This document shows, piece after piece, positions 27,161-35,868 of a stretch of 64,000 nt of DNA. The stretch is from the NCBI GenBank assembly GCA_023382595.1, contig JAHDWB010000003.1, positions 62,001 to 126,000 on the forward strand, in the 5' to 3' direction. Origin of the DNA: Anaerolineales bacterium. Its GTDB lineage: Bacteria > Chloroflexota > Anaerolineae > Anaerolineales > Villigracilaceae. The notes under the pieces were generated by a model. That model had not been told where the DNA came from. It saw only the letters and a program-made list of their open reading frames with translations, and searched no databases. Both the position numbers and the translations under genes were made by a program. How positions within the stretch are numbered: position 1 is the stretch's first letter; each line of letters opens with the position of its first letter.

Positions 27161-28384
27161 ATGAACAACAAGCCCATCATCAACATCAACCTGCGCTGGT
27201 TTCTGGCGGGTATGATCTTCGCCAACATCGCCGGTCAAATGGCGTACAGCATGTTGTCACTCTACATGCTCGACCTCGGTGCAAGTGTGGTGCAGGTCGG
27301 CATGGTCTTCACACTGGCATCGCTCGTGCCGACGGTACTGCAAATTTTCGGCGGCTGGCTTTCGGACACCATTGGACGTCTGCGCATCATGGCAATCGGC
27401 AGTTCCATTGCTGTTATCGGTTATCTTATCTTCGCCTTTGCGCCGAGCTGGGAATGGGTGCTGATCGGCTTGAGCATCGAATACGTCTCCAACTCGGTGG
27501 TCGGACCCAGTTTCGGCGCGTACATTTCAGAGCAATCCACCGAACAATCGCGCGGACGGGTGTTCGGCATCTCCACCAGCATCTACCAAACCGTCACCGT
27601 CATCGGTCCTGCGCTGGCTGGCTTTCTTGCCTATCAATTCGGCTTTGCATTCATGATGCGCGTGGCGTTCGGCTTTTATCTCGCCGCCACCATCCTGCGC
27701 GTGTGGATGGCAACCAACGAACGCTTCAAACCCGTCCGCGATGCGGTCAAGCCGACTTTCAGCGGCTTCAAAGAACAGATCACCGCCATCTTTGCCCTGC
27801 TTCTTGGCGGCGGCATTCTGACCTGGATCTGGGTCACAGACGCCGTCGGCGATACATCCTATAGTCTCATCGGTCAGCTCTTCCCCATCTACCTTTCGGA
27901 TATCGGGAACCTCAACCTGAATCAGATCGGCATCGTCAACGCGGCAGTTGGCGTCGCCGCCATCCTCGCCGCCCCATTCGCAGGCTCACTGGTGGATCGA
28001 ATCAGCGAACGGTTTGCAATGGTCGTCGGCTTTGCGCTGAACGGTCTGGGCTTGTTCACACTGCTCAACTCCAGCACCTTTGCAGGCTTCATTCTCGCCA
28101 TGTGTTTTTTCGGGCTTGGCTCGGGCAGTCTTTATCCCGCCTATCAATCGCTCATCTCAAAAGTCGTCCCCGAAGAAAAACGCGGGCTGGCGTTCGGCTT
28201 CTTCGGCACGTCGCTCGGTCTGCTTTCCCTGCCCATGCCGTGGATCGGCGCGCAACTCTGGGAGCGCGTCTCGCCGCAAACCCCGTTCTGGATCGTGCTG
28301 ACAGCCAGCCTCATTACGATCACCGTGGTATGGATGAAATTCAAACTTCCAAAATCGGATTCCGCGCCTCAAGCCCAACCTTGA
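27161..28384 (+). CDS. major facilitator superfamily transporter
   Basis: The 407-residue membrane protein has about twelve hydrophobic segments in two halves. The MFS loop motif appears after helix 2 as GGWLSDTIGRLRIM, with a weaker echo GSLVDRISERFAM after helix 8. The end is cytoplasmic and charged. The substrate cannot be told from the sequence; drug or sugar efflux are both possible. A TATAAT box lies close to the ATG without a ribosome-binding site, suggesting a leaderless mRNA. No regulator is adjacent. Confidence 0.87.
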   Translation: MNNKPIININLRWFLAGMIFANIAGQMAYSMLSLYMLDLGASVVQVGMVFTLASLVPTVLQIFGGWLSDTIGRLRIMAIGSSIAVIGYLIFAFAPSWEWVLIGLSIEYVSNSVVGPSFGAYISEQSTEQSRGRVFGISTSIYQTVTVIGPALAGFLAYQFGFAFMMRVAFGFYLAATILRVWMATNERFKPVRDAVKPTFSGFKEQITAIFALLLGGGILTWIWVTDAVGDTSYSLIGQLFPIYLSDIGNLNLNQIGIVNAAVGVAAILAAPFAGSLVDRISERFAMVVGFALNGLGLFTLLNSSTFAGFILAMCFFGLGSGSLYPAYQSLISKVVPEEKRGLAFGFFGTSLGLLSLPMPWIGAQLWERVSPQTPFWIVLTASLITITVVWMKFKLPKSDSAPQAQP

Positions 28385-28456
28385 AATTGATCCCATTTTC
28401 TCGAGCCGAATCTCATCCCATGCCTTTTGTTGTACAATGACAGCACAGGAGACACC

Positions 28457-29440
28457 ATGAGCGACTTCCTCAACTTTCTCAACACCGCAGACCTTGATAC
28501 ATTGACAAACATCCCCGGCATGGAAACATCCACTGCGGAGAAAATCATCGCCGCGCGCCCATTCGAATCCGTGGACGATGTGCTGAAAGTGGACGGCATG
28601 GATGAAAATCTGCTCGCGCAGATCCAGTCCGCCGGCGAGGAACAGGAATCAGAAAACAGAGCCATGATCCCCGTCGAGGAAGAGGCGCTGCCCGCACCGA
28701 TCGAGAAGAAACAGCCTGAGCGTGAACCTGTCAAAGAGGGTGAGTCGTTCCTGCCGCGCTTGGGGCGGGCATTTGTCAATTTTTTGAGAGCCCTGTTGAA
28801 ATTGATCCTGATCGTGGCATTGTTCGTGGTGATCGGGTCGGGGTTGTATTACGGCTTGCCGTACATTCAGCGGACGTTCATCGCGCCGGTGGAGCGGAAC
28901 ACTGCCGAAATCCAGGGCATGGAAGCGGAGATCGCGTCGCTGCAAACGCAATTGAACGAGATGAACACCCGCGTGGATGCGCTGGAAACTTCGGTGGAAT
29001 CACACACGCTTTCGATCCAAAAATTGGAGGGGATGCAGACCGCGCTTGAAACCGAACTGCGGACGAACGATAGCAGGGTACTGGTTGAATTGAAACAGGA
29101 AGTGATGTTCACCCGCGTCCTGGACATTCTGGCGCGTGCGAGGCTGTATCTGGCGCAGAGCAATTTCGGGCTCGCAAAAGCGGATGTGCAATCCGCGCGC
29201 GACCTGCTGGCGGAATTACAAGCAGAGAAAAATGACGCGGCGTTGGCGCAAGCCATTGCGCGGATTGATCTGGCGCTCGGCAACCTGCCCGATTTTCCCG
29301 TCGTCGCTTCGGGCGATCTGGAAATCGCGTGGCAGATCCTTATCTCTGGAAATGTGCCGCCCACTCCAACACCGACACCAGTCCCGCCAAGCGCCACACC
29401 TGAACCGACGGTGGAAGCCACGCCAACGGCAACGCCGTAA
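28457..29440 (+). CDS. helix-hairpin-helix membrane protein with coiled coil
   Basis: The 327-residue protein begins with a helix-hairpin-helix of the ComEA type (about residues 10-55: [21 protein letters not shown], then [12 protein letters not shown]). It continues with an acidic linker, one membrane helix (about 110-132), a coiled coil (about 140-195, [23 protein letters not shown]) and a helical domain. It ends in a Pro/Thr-rich tail. By the charge pattern the HhH lies in the cytoplasm, so it could tether DNA to the membrane, but this is inference. The ATG at 28457 has AGGAG seven bases upstream. A strong terminator follows. Confidence 0.75.
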   Translation: MSDFLNFLNTADLDTLTNIPGMETSTAEKIIAARPFESVDDVLKVDGMDENLLAQIQSAGEEQESENRAMIPVEEEALPAPIEKKQPEREPVKEGESFLPRLGRAFVNFLRALLKLILIVALFVVIGSGLYYGLPYIQRTFIAPVERNTAEIQGMEAEIASLQTQLNEMNTRVDALETSVESHTLSIQKLEGMQTALETELRTNDSRVLVELKQEVMFTRVLDILARARLYLAQSNFGLAKADVQSARDLLAELQAEKNDAALAQAIARIDLALGNLPDFPVVASGDLEIAWQILISGNVPPTPTPTPVPPSATPEPTVEATPTATP

Positions 29441-29445
29441 TAATT

Positions 29446-29480
29446 AGAACTCCGAGAAAAATTCTCGGAGTTCTTTTTTC
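29446..29480 (+). terminator. hairpin terminator behind the HhH membrane protein
   Basis: A perfect 12-bp stem (AGAACTCCGAGA / TCTCGGAGTTCT) with a five-base loop is followed by TTTT. Confidence 0.88.
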
Positions 29481-29544
29481 AGGCGATATTTATGCCCGAG
29501 GCGGGTATAATTTTTGCAGGTCATCATTTTTTAGGAGAAGATTC

Positions 29545-30975
29545 ATGACACATAAGATCATTTTCGGCACAGACGGTTGGCGCGGAGTCATCGCGGAAGA
29601 TTACACGTTCGACAATGTCCGCCGTTGTGCGCAGGGATTTGCATCATACATGCTTTCGCAAGGCAAACAGGGACAGTGGATCGTGGTCGGGCACGACAAG
29701 CGCTTCGGCAGTGAGCATTTCGCCGCCGCCGTCGCCGAAGTGCTGGCTGGCAACGGCTTGAAGGTCTATTTGACGGACGACGCGACCCCAACCCCGGTCA
29801 TTGCGTATGCAGTTGTAGATAAAAAAGCCGCGGGCGCAGTGAATATCACAGCCAGCCACAACCCGCCTACGGATAACGGCTTCAAGGTCCGCAACGAGAC
29901 AGGCGGCGCAATCGACCCCGAAGGTTTGAATCAGATCGAAGGTGGAATCCCCGATGACGTGAAAGACGTGAAGCGCAAATCATATAAAGAAGCGGAAGGC
30001 GCGGGCGAGATCGTCAAATTTGACGCGAACACTCCCTACATTGAGCATCTCACCCGCGATGGGCTGATCGATCTTCAGCCGATCAAGGACGCTGGTCTGA
30101 CCGTGATGGTGGATGCGATGTGGGGCAATGGCGCGAACTGGTTCACCCGCCTGCTCGCTGGCGGCAAGACGAAGGTGATCGAAATCCATAACGAGCGCAA
30201 TCCGTCCTTCCCGGAGATGAAACGTCCCGAACCCATCCGCCCGAACATTGACGTGGGCTTGAAGGCGACAGTAGACAATAAAGCCGATGTGCTTTTGATC
30301 CTGGACGGTGACGCAGACCGCTGCGGCATCGGTGACGAAAACGGCGAGTTCATCAATCAACTGCGCGTGTATGCTTTGCTTGCCTATTATCTGCTCGAAA
30401 TCCGCGGCGAACGTGGTGACATTGTCAAGACGCTGTCCACCACGGGCATGTTGAACAAACTCGGTGAGATCTATGGCGTGCCTGTCCATGAGACGGGTGT
30501 GGGATTCAAATTCGTCGCGCCGAAGATGACCGAGACGAATGCACTCATCGGCGGTGAAGAGAGCGGCGGCTATGCCTTCCGCGGCAACGTCCCCGAACGC
30601 GATGGCATTCTGGCAGGCTTGTTCATGCTCGATTTCATGGTCAAGACGGGCAAGAAACCGACTGAATTGCTCAAGGATTTGTTCGAAAAAGTCGGCGGCG
30701 AATATTTCTACGACCGCGTGGACAGTCCCTTCAGCGGTGACCGCGCGGCACGCGAGAAGATCATCATGGATAACAATCCGTCCACGCTGGGCGGTTTGAA
30801 AGTCACCGAACTCATCACTGTGGACGGCTTCCAATTCAAACTGGAAGATGGCGGCTGGATGCTCATCCGCTTCAGCGGCACGGAGCCGATCCTGCGTGTG
30901 TACTGCGAAACACGTCACGCCGACAAGGTACAGGCAATTTTGCAGGATGGGTTGAAGGTGGCGGGGATTAAGTGA
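29545..30975 (+). CDS. phosphoglucomutase/phosphomannomutase family protein
   Basis: Interconverts hexose 1- and 6-phosphates through an enzyme-bound phosphoserine. The 476-residue protein has the phosphoserine loop [12 protein letters not shown], the metal-binding loop [12 protein letters not shown], the sugar-binding [10 protein letters not shown] and the phosphate-binding [12 protein letters not shown]. All four active-site loops of the alpha-D-phosphohexomutase superfamily are intact. A TATAAT box (29506-29511) and an AGGAG site precede the ATG. Whether it prefers glucose, mannose or glucosamine phosphate cannot be decided here. Confidence 0.92.
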   Translation: MTHKIIFGTDGWRGVIAEDYTFDNVRRCAQGFASYMLSQGKQGQWIVVGHDKRFGSEHFAAAVAEVLAGNGLKVYLTDDATPTPVIAYAVVDKKAAGAVNITASHNPPTDNGFKVRNETGGAIDPEGLNQIEGGIPDDVKDVKRKSYKEAEGAGEIVKFDANTPYIEHLTRDGLIDLQPIKDAGLTVMVDAMWGNGANWFTRLLAGGKTKVIEIHNERNPSFPEMKRPEPIRPNIDVGLKATVDNKADVLLILDGDADRCGIGDENGEFINQLRVYALLAYYLLEIRGERGDIVKTLSTTGMLNKLGEIYGVPVHETGVGFKFVAPKMTETNALIGGEESGGYAFRGNVPERDGILAGLFMLDFMVKTGKKPTELLKDLFEKVGGEYFYDRVDSPFSGDRAAREKIIMDNNPSTLGGLKVTELITVDGFQFKLEDGGWMLIRFSGTEPILRVYCETRHADKVQAILQDGLKVAGIK

Positions 30976-30997
30976 TTGTTTGAAGGTTTAAGTTTAC

Positions 30998-31045
30998 AAG
31001 TTGACAGGTTGGAATGTTTGAAGGTTCCAACCTGCCAACTTTTTA
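30998..31045. terminator. long imperfect hairpin between convergent genes
   Basis: A 17-bp stem with one mismatch (AAGTTGACAGGTTGGAA / TTCCAACCTGCCAACTT) with a ten-base loop is followed by TTTT. It shares the ACAGGTT core of the repeat at 14722, so it may be a repeat unit that also terminates transcription. Confidence 0.6.
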
Positions 31046-31061
31046 ACGTGCCAGCATTGGA

Positions 31062-32477
31062 TTATCGTTTACGTTTTGCAACCAAAACCATCCCGAACAA
31101 GGCGGGCAAAATAAAAGCGCTTCCACACAGGGGATTTTGCGCGGTGGGGACTTCCGTTGCGGCGGGTTGTGCTTGCGGCGGGGATTCGGTTTGGACAGCG
31201 GCAACAGGCTCCGGTGTAGGCTGAGGCGTTTCAGTCGGAAAGCCGCCCCAGGGCGTGGGAGGAACAGGCGTCGCGGTCAATCCCAACAGGATGAAATTCT
31301 CCCCATCCGCTTGCACGGCTTGCGGAACTTGATAACTGATGTTCAACAACATATCTTTCGCAAGCTGGTTATTCGGGTCGAGCGTGAGCGTGGTTTGCAA
31401 CGCGGTCAGCGTTTTCGCAAGAATCCCCTCGGTATCAGATTTGCCTGAAAAATAAATGCCGTATTGATAATGCGCCCAAAGCAGGTCGGCATAACCGTAA
31501 TGCCAGAGCGGATCGTTCGGAAGCAGCTCAAGACAGCGCTCGTATGCCGCCTTGCTCAACTCGTACAACTCGACACCTGCAGGGTCTTCGCGCAGGTAGC
31601 CCTTCGGCATCATGATGACATCTTTATACGCCTTCGCCAGCCTGCCCCACGCTTCGCCATCGTTGGGATTTTTCTCGACATTGGCTTTTTCGCTCAACAA
31701 CTTTTCCCACAGCGGCGGTGTGACGACAACGATCTGGATGTTATCGAGATAGGTCGGCTCAAGGTCTTTGAATATCCAGCGGATCTCGTTCCCGCTTCGG
31801 AATCCGCCCGAAGTTGATTCGCCGTGCCCAGCCTGACCCGCCAAGTCAAGATTCTGTTCGCTGACCTCATACGGCAGGCGGACGATGATCTCGGCGCTTC
31901 CGATCGTGCCGTTCCAGCCTGCGCCGGTTTCAAGGATGTATTTGAAGGCTTCATAGGGATAGTAACCAAAGCCATTGACGTTGTAAACGACTTCGAGAAT
32001 CACATCCTGATCCGGTGGGAAGGTCACATCAAAGACCGCCCAAGGAATCTCTTCTCGTTCGGGGAAGGAGTATTCGCTGGATGAGAACGGCTGGACTTCG
32101 CGGCGGGTGGGCACAGACTTGCCGTCCACTTTGACAGCGATGGAGCCAATCTCAGGAAAACCGCCGTAGCCATCCGAATTGCCGTTGAAGAACGAGAGCG
32201 GAAAACGCACCGCCATTGTCTCTGCTTCCGTGCCGAGATTGCGCATGGTGAACACGGCTTCGGTCCTGGCAATGGCTCTCTGCGGATTGATCGGATGCTT
32301 GGAGATCGTAAGTATCACCGTTTCAGAGACCATGCGGACTTGCGTGATGGACTCGCCGGGCAACAACGTCGTCCCCGGAGGCGCTTCAGGCGGCGCAGCG
32401 TCGGCAAGGACAATTCCCTGTGGAAGAATGGATGTGAAAATCAGGAAGATCGCAAGGAGAAAAAGCATTTTTTTCAT
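31062..32477 (-). CDS. secreted TPR protein with C-terminal membrane anchor
   Basis: The 471-residue protein has a signal peptide (MKKMLFLLAIFLIFTSIL), a beta-rich N-terminal half with a VTFPPDQDVILEVVYNVNGF segment, and a helical TPR-like part (EKNPNDGEAWGRLAKAYKD, then LLPNDPLWHYGYADLLWAHY). A Thr/Pro-rich linker precedes a terminal tripartite tail: a PLCGSA motif, a hydrophobic helix and KRKR. This resembles the recognition tails of exosortase or archaeosortase substrates such as CGP-CTERM. The ATG at 32477 has GGAG seven bases upstream; earlier in-frame codons lack one. Function unknown; it should sit on the cell surface. Confidence 0.72.
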   Translation of the reverse strand: MKKMLFLLAIFLIFTSILPQGIVLADAAPPEAPPGTTLLPGESITQVRMVSETVILTISKHPINPQRAIARTEAVFTMRNLGTEAETMAVRFPLSFFNGNSDGYGGFPEIGSIAVKVDGKSVPTRREVQPFSSSEYSFPEREEIPWAVFDVTFPPDQDVILEVVYNVNGFGYYPYEAFKYILETGAGWNGTIGSAEIIVRLPYEVSEQNLDLAGQAGHGESTSGGFRSGNEIRWIFKDLEPTYLDNIQIVVVTPPLWEKLLSEKANVEKNPNDGEAWGRLAKAYKDVIMMPKGYLREDPAGVELYELSKAAYERCLELLPNDPLWHYGYADLLWAHYQYGIYFSGKSDTEGILAKTLTALQTTLTLDPNNQLAKDMLLNISYQVPQAVQADGENFILLGLTATPVPPTPWGGFPTETPQPTPEPVAAVQTESPPQAQPAATEVPTAQNPLCGSAFILPALFGMVLVAKRKR

Positions 32478-32556
32478 TGGAAACTCCATCGTTTTTTCCG
32501 AATATACATGGAGGGAGCACATCGGTCAATTCGGCAAAAGTACTGGTCAATGGCGG

Positions 32557-32562
32557 TATAAT
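32557..32562 (+). promoter_or_regulatory. -10 box of the toxin-antitoxin pair
   Basis: A perfect TATAAT ends seven bases before the toxin ATG. Transcription would start at or next to the start codon. Confidence 0.45.
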
Positions 32563-32569
32563 TTGGAAT

Positions 32570-32884
32570 ATGGATCACGGGAATGATGTTAATTTCGAAT
32601 TTGAATGGGATGAGAACAAAGCAAAAATCAATCTTGCCAAACATAAGGTAAGTTTTGATGAAGGCAGGACAATCTTTACCGATCCATTCCTAATCACCAT
32701 CCCCGACGATGAACATTCGGATCATGAAGAGCGATTTATCAGCATGGGAAAATCAACAAGTGAGAGAATATTACTGGTCGTTCACCTTGAAAGGCATATA
32801 AAGTTAAATCACGTTTTGATCCGTATTATCAGTTGCCGTAAGGCAACCGCAACGGAAAGAAAAATTTATGAAGAAGGCAAATAA
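32570..32884 (+). CDS. brnT: BrnT-family (DUF497) ribonuclease toxin
   Basis: A 104-residue protein with the DUF497/BrnT layout: FEWDENKAKINLAKHKVSFDEG, a central FTDPF strand, HEERFISMGKS, and the closing IRIISCRKATATERKIYEEG, where family members have RIISARKATKKERKRYE. BrnT toxins are RNase-like and block translation. The earlier open frame lacks a start signal; the ATG at 32570 fits the family start. It overlaps the downstream antitoxin by 17 bases, the usual arrangement for this class with the toxin first. Confidence 0.85.
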   Translation: MDHGNDVNFEFEWDENKAKINLAKHKVSFDEGRTIFTDPFLITIPDDEHSDHEERFISMGKSTSERILLVVHLERHIKLNHVLIRIISCRKATATERKIYEEGK

Positions 32885-33209
32885 AATCAATCCTGAAGAA
32901 TACGACGATGGCATGCTGCCCGAATATGATTTTTCGGGCAAAAAAGGCGTTCGCGGAAAGTATTACCGCGATATGCAAAAGGGATATACTGTCCGCATCC
33001 GTAATGAAGATGGCACAGTTACTGTCCAGCATTTTGGACCAGTGGTCAGACTCGAACCCGATGTGGCGGAATATTTTCCCGATTCCGAAAGCGTCAACAA
33101 CGCCTTGCGGACTTTGATCGCGCTTGTTCCAGAGAAGAAAATCGGCGAGAAAAAAGGTAAATACAAGGTCAGCAAAAAATCAAAAAAGAAAATCGCCGCC
33201 GAAAAATAG
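32868..33209 (+). CDS. antitoxin partner of the BrnT-like toxin
   Basis: A 113-residue protein with the hallmarks of antitoxins paired to DUF497 toxins: YDFSGKKGVRGKYYRDMQKGYTV near the start and LEPDVAEYFPDSESVNNALRTLIAL near the end. The second stretch has the form of a ribbon-helix-helix DNA-binding segment. The tail is very Lys-rich (17 Lys in the last 30 residues or so), unlike the usual short end. It probably represses its own promoter and neutralises the toxin. The terminator stem begins within its last codons. Confidence 0.78.
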   Translation: MKKANKINPEEYDDGMLPEYDFSGKKGVRGKYYRDMQKGYTVRIRNEDGTVTVQHFGPVVRLEPDVAEYFPDSESVNNALRTLIALVPEKKIGEKKGKYKVSKKSKKKIAAEK

Positions 33210-33220
33210 GCGGCGATTTT
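33189..33220 (+). terminator. hairpin terminator overlapping the antitoxin stop
   Basis: A perfect 12-bp stem, AAAATCGCCGCC / GGCGGCGATTTT, has an eight-base loop. The stop codon TAG lies in the loop and right arm, so the end of the gene encodes its own terminator. Confidence 0.8.
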
Positions 33221-33254
33221 CAACCTTCAACGTGCAGCCTGCAAACTTTGAACC

Positions 33255-34073
33255 ATGTTAACCGACACCCACTGCCATCTTGATTACCACAAATTCAACG
33301 CTGACCGCGCGGATGTGATCCGGCGCGCGAACGAAGCGGGGGTGGTCAACATTCTGGTTCCAGGACTCCACCACAGGTCCAGTAAAGAGGCGGTGAAGCT
33401 GGCAGAATCAAACCCGGGCGTGTATGCGGCAGTCGGGTTCCATCCCACCGATCTGGATGAATTTTCCGAAAGCACCTTCCAACAAGTGAAGGAACTGGCG
33501 AAGCACTTAAAAGTGGTCGCCATCGGCGAGATCGGCATTGACTACTATTGGGTGAAGGAACCCGAAAAACGCGCCTTCCAGCATGAGGCGTTGAAAAAGC
33601 AATTGCAATTCGCGAAAGAAGTGAACAAGCCCGTCGTCATCCACATGCGCGAGGAAGGGGATGCGTGGTTCGGAGGGGCTTCGGTGGACCTGCTTGAAAT
33701 TTTGTCAGAGTGGCATCGCGGACTGAGCGGCAGGCTGGCAGAACAGCCCGGCGTATTGCACTCGTTCAATGGCACGCTCGAAACCGCCCAAAAGGGACTG
33801 GACCTGAATTTTTACATTGGCGTCACGGGACCCGTCACCTACAAGAACGCCGAGCAAAAGCGCGAAATCATCAGACAACTTCCGCTCGAAAAAATTCTCA
33901 TCGAAACCGACGCGCCTTTTCTCGCTCCCGTTCCCCAGCGGGGCAAACGAAACGAACCTGCCTTTGTTTCTCATATTGCTGATAAAATAGCAGAAATCCA
34001 TTCCAAAAGCCCTGCGGAGATCGCCGCCATCACCACCGCCAACGCGGAACGGCTCTTCGCATGGGGAGACTGA
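33255..34073 (+). CDS. tatD: TatD-family metal-dependent DNase
   Basis: TIM-barrel hydrolase of the TatD family, with 3'-5' DNase activity in studied members. The 272 residues include the metal ligands in DTHCHLDYHKF, the Glu in AIGEIGIDYYW, His in VVIHMREEGD, His in LHSFNGTLE and Asp in LIETDAPFLAP. All five key sites are intact. A slightly unusual insertion (GDAWFGGASVDLLEILSEW) follows the third ligand. It ends one base before the next gene. Confidence 0.92.
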   Translation: MLTDTHCHLDYHKFNADRADVIRRANEAGVVNILVPGLHHRSSKEAVKLAESNPGVYAAVGFHPTDLDEFSESTFQQVKELAKHLKVVAIGEIGIDYYWVKEPEKRAFQHEALKKQLQFAKEVNKPVVIHMREEGDAWFGGASVDLLEILSEWHRGLSGRLAEQPGVLHSFNGTLETAQKGLDLNFYIGVTGPVTYKNAEQKREIIRQLPLEKILIETDAPFLAPVPQRGKRNEPAFVSHIADKIAEIHSKSPAEIAAITTANAERLFAWGD

Positions 34074-34074
34074 T

Positions 34075-35040
34075 TTGAACGCGGTAACTTTTCTATCACC
34101 TGTCACACAAGAAATCAAACTCGTTGAAGAACGAATGCGGGCACAAGCGGATGAATCCCATCCCGACCTGCGCGCCGCCCTGGAACATTTGCTGGCGGCG
34201 GGAGGCAAACGCATCCGTCCCACCCTCAGCCTGCTCGTCGGAAACATGCTGGATGCCCCGCTGGAAAAGCTCGTCACGCTCGGCGCCGCAGTCGAACTGC
34301 TGCACACCGCCACCCTCGTCCATGACGACCTGATCGACGGCGCGCTTTTACGAAGAGGCATGTCCACGCTGAATGCACGCTGGTCACCGCCCGCCACCGT
34401 GCTGACCGGCGACTTCCTGTTCGCGCGTGCCGCCAAACTCGCCGCCGAAACCGACCACCTGCCGCTGATGAAATTGTTCTCCGAAACGCTGGCGATCATC
34501 GTCAACGGCGAACTGACGCAAATGTTCACCTCGCGCGGGCTGGTCAACCGCGAGAACTATTACAAACGCATCTACGCCAAGACCGCCTCCTTGTTCGAAA
34601 TGACCTCCCGCGCGGCGGCAATGGTCAGCCCGGCAGATGAGGCGGTTACCGAATCCATGCGCGTGTTCGGCTACGAAGTCGGCATGGCATTCCAGATCGT
34701 GGATGACATCCTGGACTTCACCGGCGACCAGAACGCCGTCGGCAAACCGCTCGGCTCGGACCTGCTGAACGGTCTGGTCACGCTCCCCGCCATTTACTAC
34801 GCTGAAGCCAATCCGGACGACCCGAACATCCAGTCCCTGCCCAATGGCGGCTGGACCAACACCGAGCACATGACCCGCCTCGTGGAGGACATCCGCGCCA
34901 GCGATGCGTCCAAGCAAGCCATGCTGGAAGCGGAAAGTCACGTATATCGGGCGCTCAATTGTTTACAATCCATGCCTGCCTGCGCCGAGCGCGACGCGTT
35001 GGAAAATCTGGCAAGATATATTGTAGATAGAAAAGTGTAA
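34075..35040 (+). CDS. polyprenyl (trans-isoprenyl) diphosphate synthase
   Basis: Extends allylic diphosphates with isopentenyl diphosphate, probably for a quinone side chain or another polyprenoid. The 321-residue protein has GGKRIRPTLSLL, the first Asp-rich motif in LVHDDLIDGALLRRG, and the second in QIVDDILDFTGD. The residues before the first Asp motif (TAT upstream of LVHDD) are small, which usually allows a long product. It starts with TTG one base after tatD, so the two are coupled. The product length cannot be fixed by eye. Confidence 0.92.
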   Translation: MNAVTFLSPVTQEIKLVEERMRAQADESHPDLRAALEHLLAAGGKRIRPTLSLLVGNMLDAPLEKLVTLGAAVELLHTATLVHDDLIDGALLRRGMSTLNARWSPPATVLTGDFLFARAAKLAAETDHLPLMKLFSETLAIIVNGELTQMFTSRGLVNRENYYKRIYAKTASLFEMTSRAAAMVSPADEAVTESMRVFGYEVGMAFQIVDDILDFTGDQNAVGKPLGSDLLNGLVTLPAIYYAEANPDDPNIQSLPNGGWTNTEHMTRLVEDIRASDASKQAMLEAESHVYRALNCLQSMPACAERDALENLARYIVDRKV

Positions 35041-35085
35041 AACCTTTGGACCACGAAGTACGCGGAGTACGCAAAGAAAAAACTT
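35041..35085. repeat. short segment related to the ACACGAAGG repeat
   Basis: AACCTTTGGACCACGAAGTA followed by CGCGGAGTACGC is a fragment of the kind of repeat seen at 17006-17079. It lies in the gap before the DUF177 gene. Confidence 0.35.
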
Positions 35086-35117
35086 TTTCGCGATCTTGTC
35101 GGTAAAGAGTTCTTCCC

Positions 35118-35624
35118 ATGCCTTCCCCTAAAAAACCCTTCCGTTTCAATGTTGGATTCATCATCCATGAAGAAGTCGGCTACAACCACGACTTCCCGTT
35201 CGCGTTCGATTCCATCACCCTCGGCGATGACCTTGAACTGCACAACTTCGAAGGCATCATCAATGTCGGCAAAACGCCGCAGGGACTGATCGTGCAGGCG
35301 GATTTCTCCGCTGAGACCACGCTGGAATGCGTCCGTTGTTTGACGGAATTCGACACGGAACTGGACTGGTCTTTCACCGAGTTGTACGCCTTCGACAAAC
35401 GCTCCATCACCGACTCAGGCCTGCTCCTCCCCGACGACGCCCATCTCGATATGGCGGTCCTGTTGCGCGAATATGCCCTGCTGGAGATCCCGATCAGCCC
35501 GGTCTGCAAGCCCGATTGCAAAGGACTCTGCGCCGAGTGCGGCCAAAACCTGAACGAGAAGGATTGCGGTCACCGCCCTGCCGAATCCGATTCTCCCTTC
35601 GCAAAGTTGAAGGATTTGTTGTAA
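35118..35624 (+). CDS. DUF177 (YceD-like) protein
   Basis: A 168-residue protein of the YceD/DUF177 family, which is linked to 23S rRNA metabolism and is usually encoded just before the L32 gene rpmF. The family motif is clear in the C-terminal third: EIPISPVCKPDCKGLCAECGQNLNEKDCGH, with four Cys that could bind zinc. The middle part has FSAETTLECVRCLTEFDTEL. The expected rpmF does not follow; instead a short Met-rich frame and a terminator do. Confidence 0.88.
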   Translation: MPSPKKPFRFNVGFIIHEEVGYNHDFPFAFDSITLGDDLELHNFEGIINVGKTPQGLIVQADFSAETTLECVRCLTEFDTELDWSFTELYAFDKRSITDSGLLLPDDAHLDMAVLLREYALLEIPISPVCKPDCKGLCAECGQNLNEKDCGHRPAESDSPFAKLKDLL

Positions 35625-35635
35625 AATAACGCCCA

Positions 35636-35734
35636 TGATGTTCAAATCCGCTTTCCCAATGGTGCCAAATACCATGTTGATGCCTGCCATGAGCATGCAA
35701 ATGTCCCACTGCGCCGAGTGGAAAGCACGTTAGA
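35636..35734 (+). CDS. possible 32-residue Met-rich small protein
   Basis: A short frame directly behind DUF177 encodes 32 residues, eight of them Met, with one His-Cys pair (MSHCAEW). It occupies the place where rpmF normally lies and ends just before a strong terminator, so the segment is transcribed. There is no ribosome-binding site before the ATG, and the protein is not recognisable as L32. It may be a real small protein, a decayed gene or chance. Confidence 0.2.
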
Positions 35735-35746
35735 CCGTCGTACCTG

Positions 35747-35782
35747 AAAAAACGGGCTGTCCATTTCGCGGACAGCCTTTTT
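35747..35782 (+). terminator. hairpin terminator of the tatD-DUF177 unit
   Basis: An 8-bp stem, GGCTGTCC / GGACAGCC, with a seven-base loop is flanked by an A-run and TTTTTG. Confidence 0.85.
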
Positions 35783-35797
35783 GTTTGACATAAGAAC

Positions 35798-35850
35798 AGC
35801 GTTCAGCCGTCAGCTATCAGTCAGTAGCTGAATGCCGATAGCTGATAGCT
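35798..35850. repeat. palindromic repeat, AGCTATCAG type
   Basis: AGCTATCAG (35812-35820) and CTGATAGCT (35842-35850) are exact inverted arms, with further CAGCTA/TAGCTG half-sites between them. It fills the gap before metG. Confidence 0.5.
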
Positions 35851-35868
35851 CTCCGAAGGAGAAACCTC

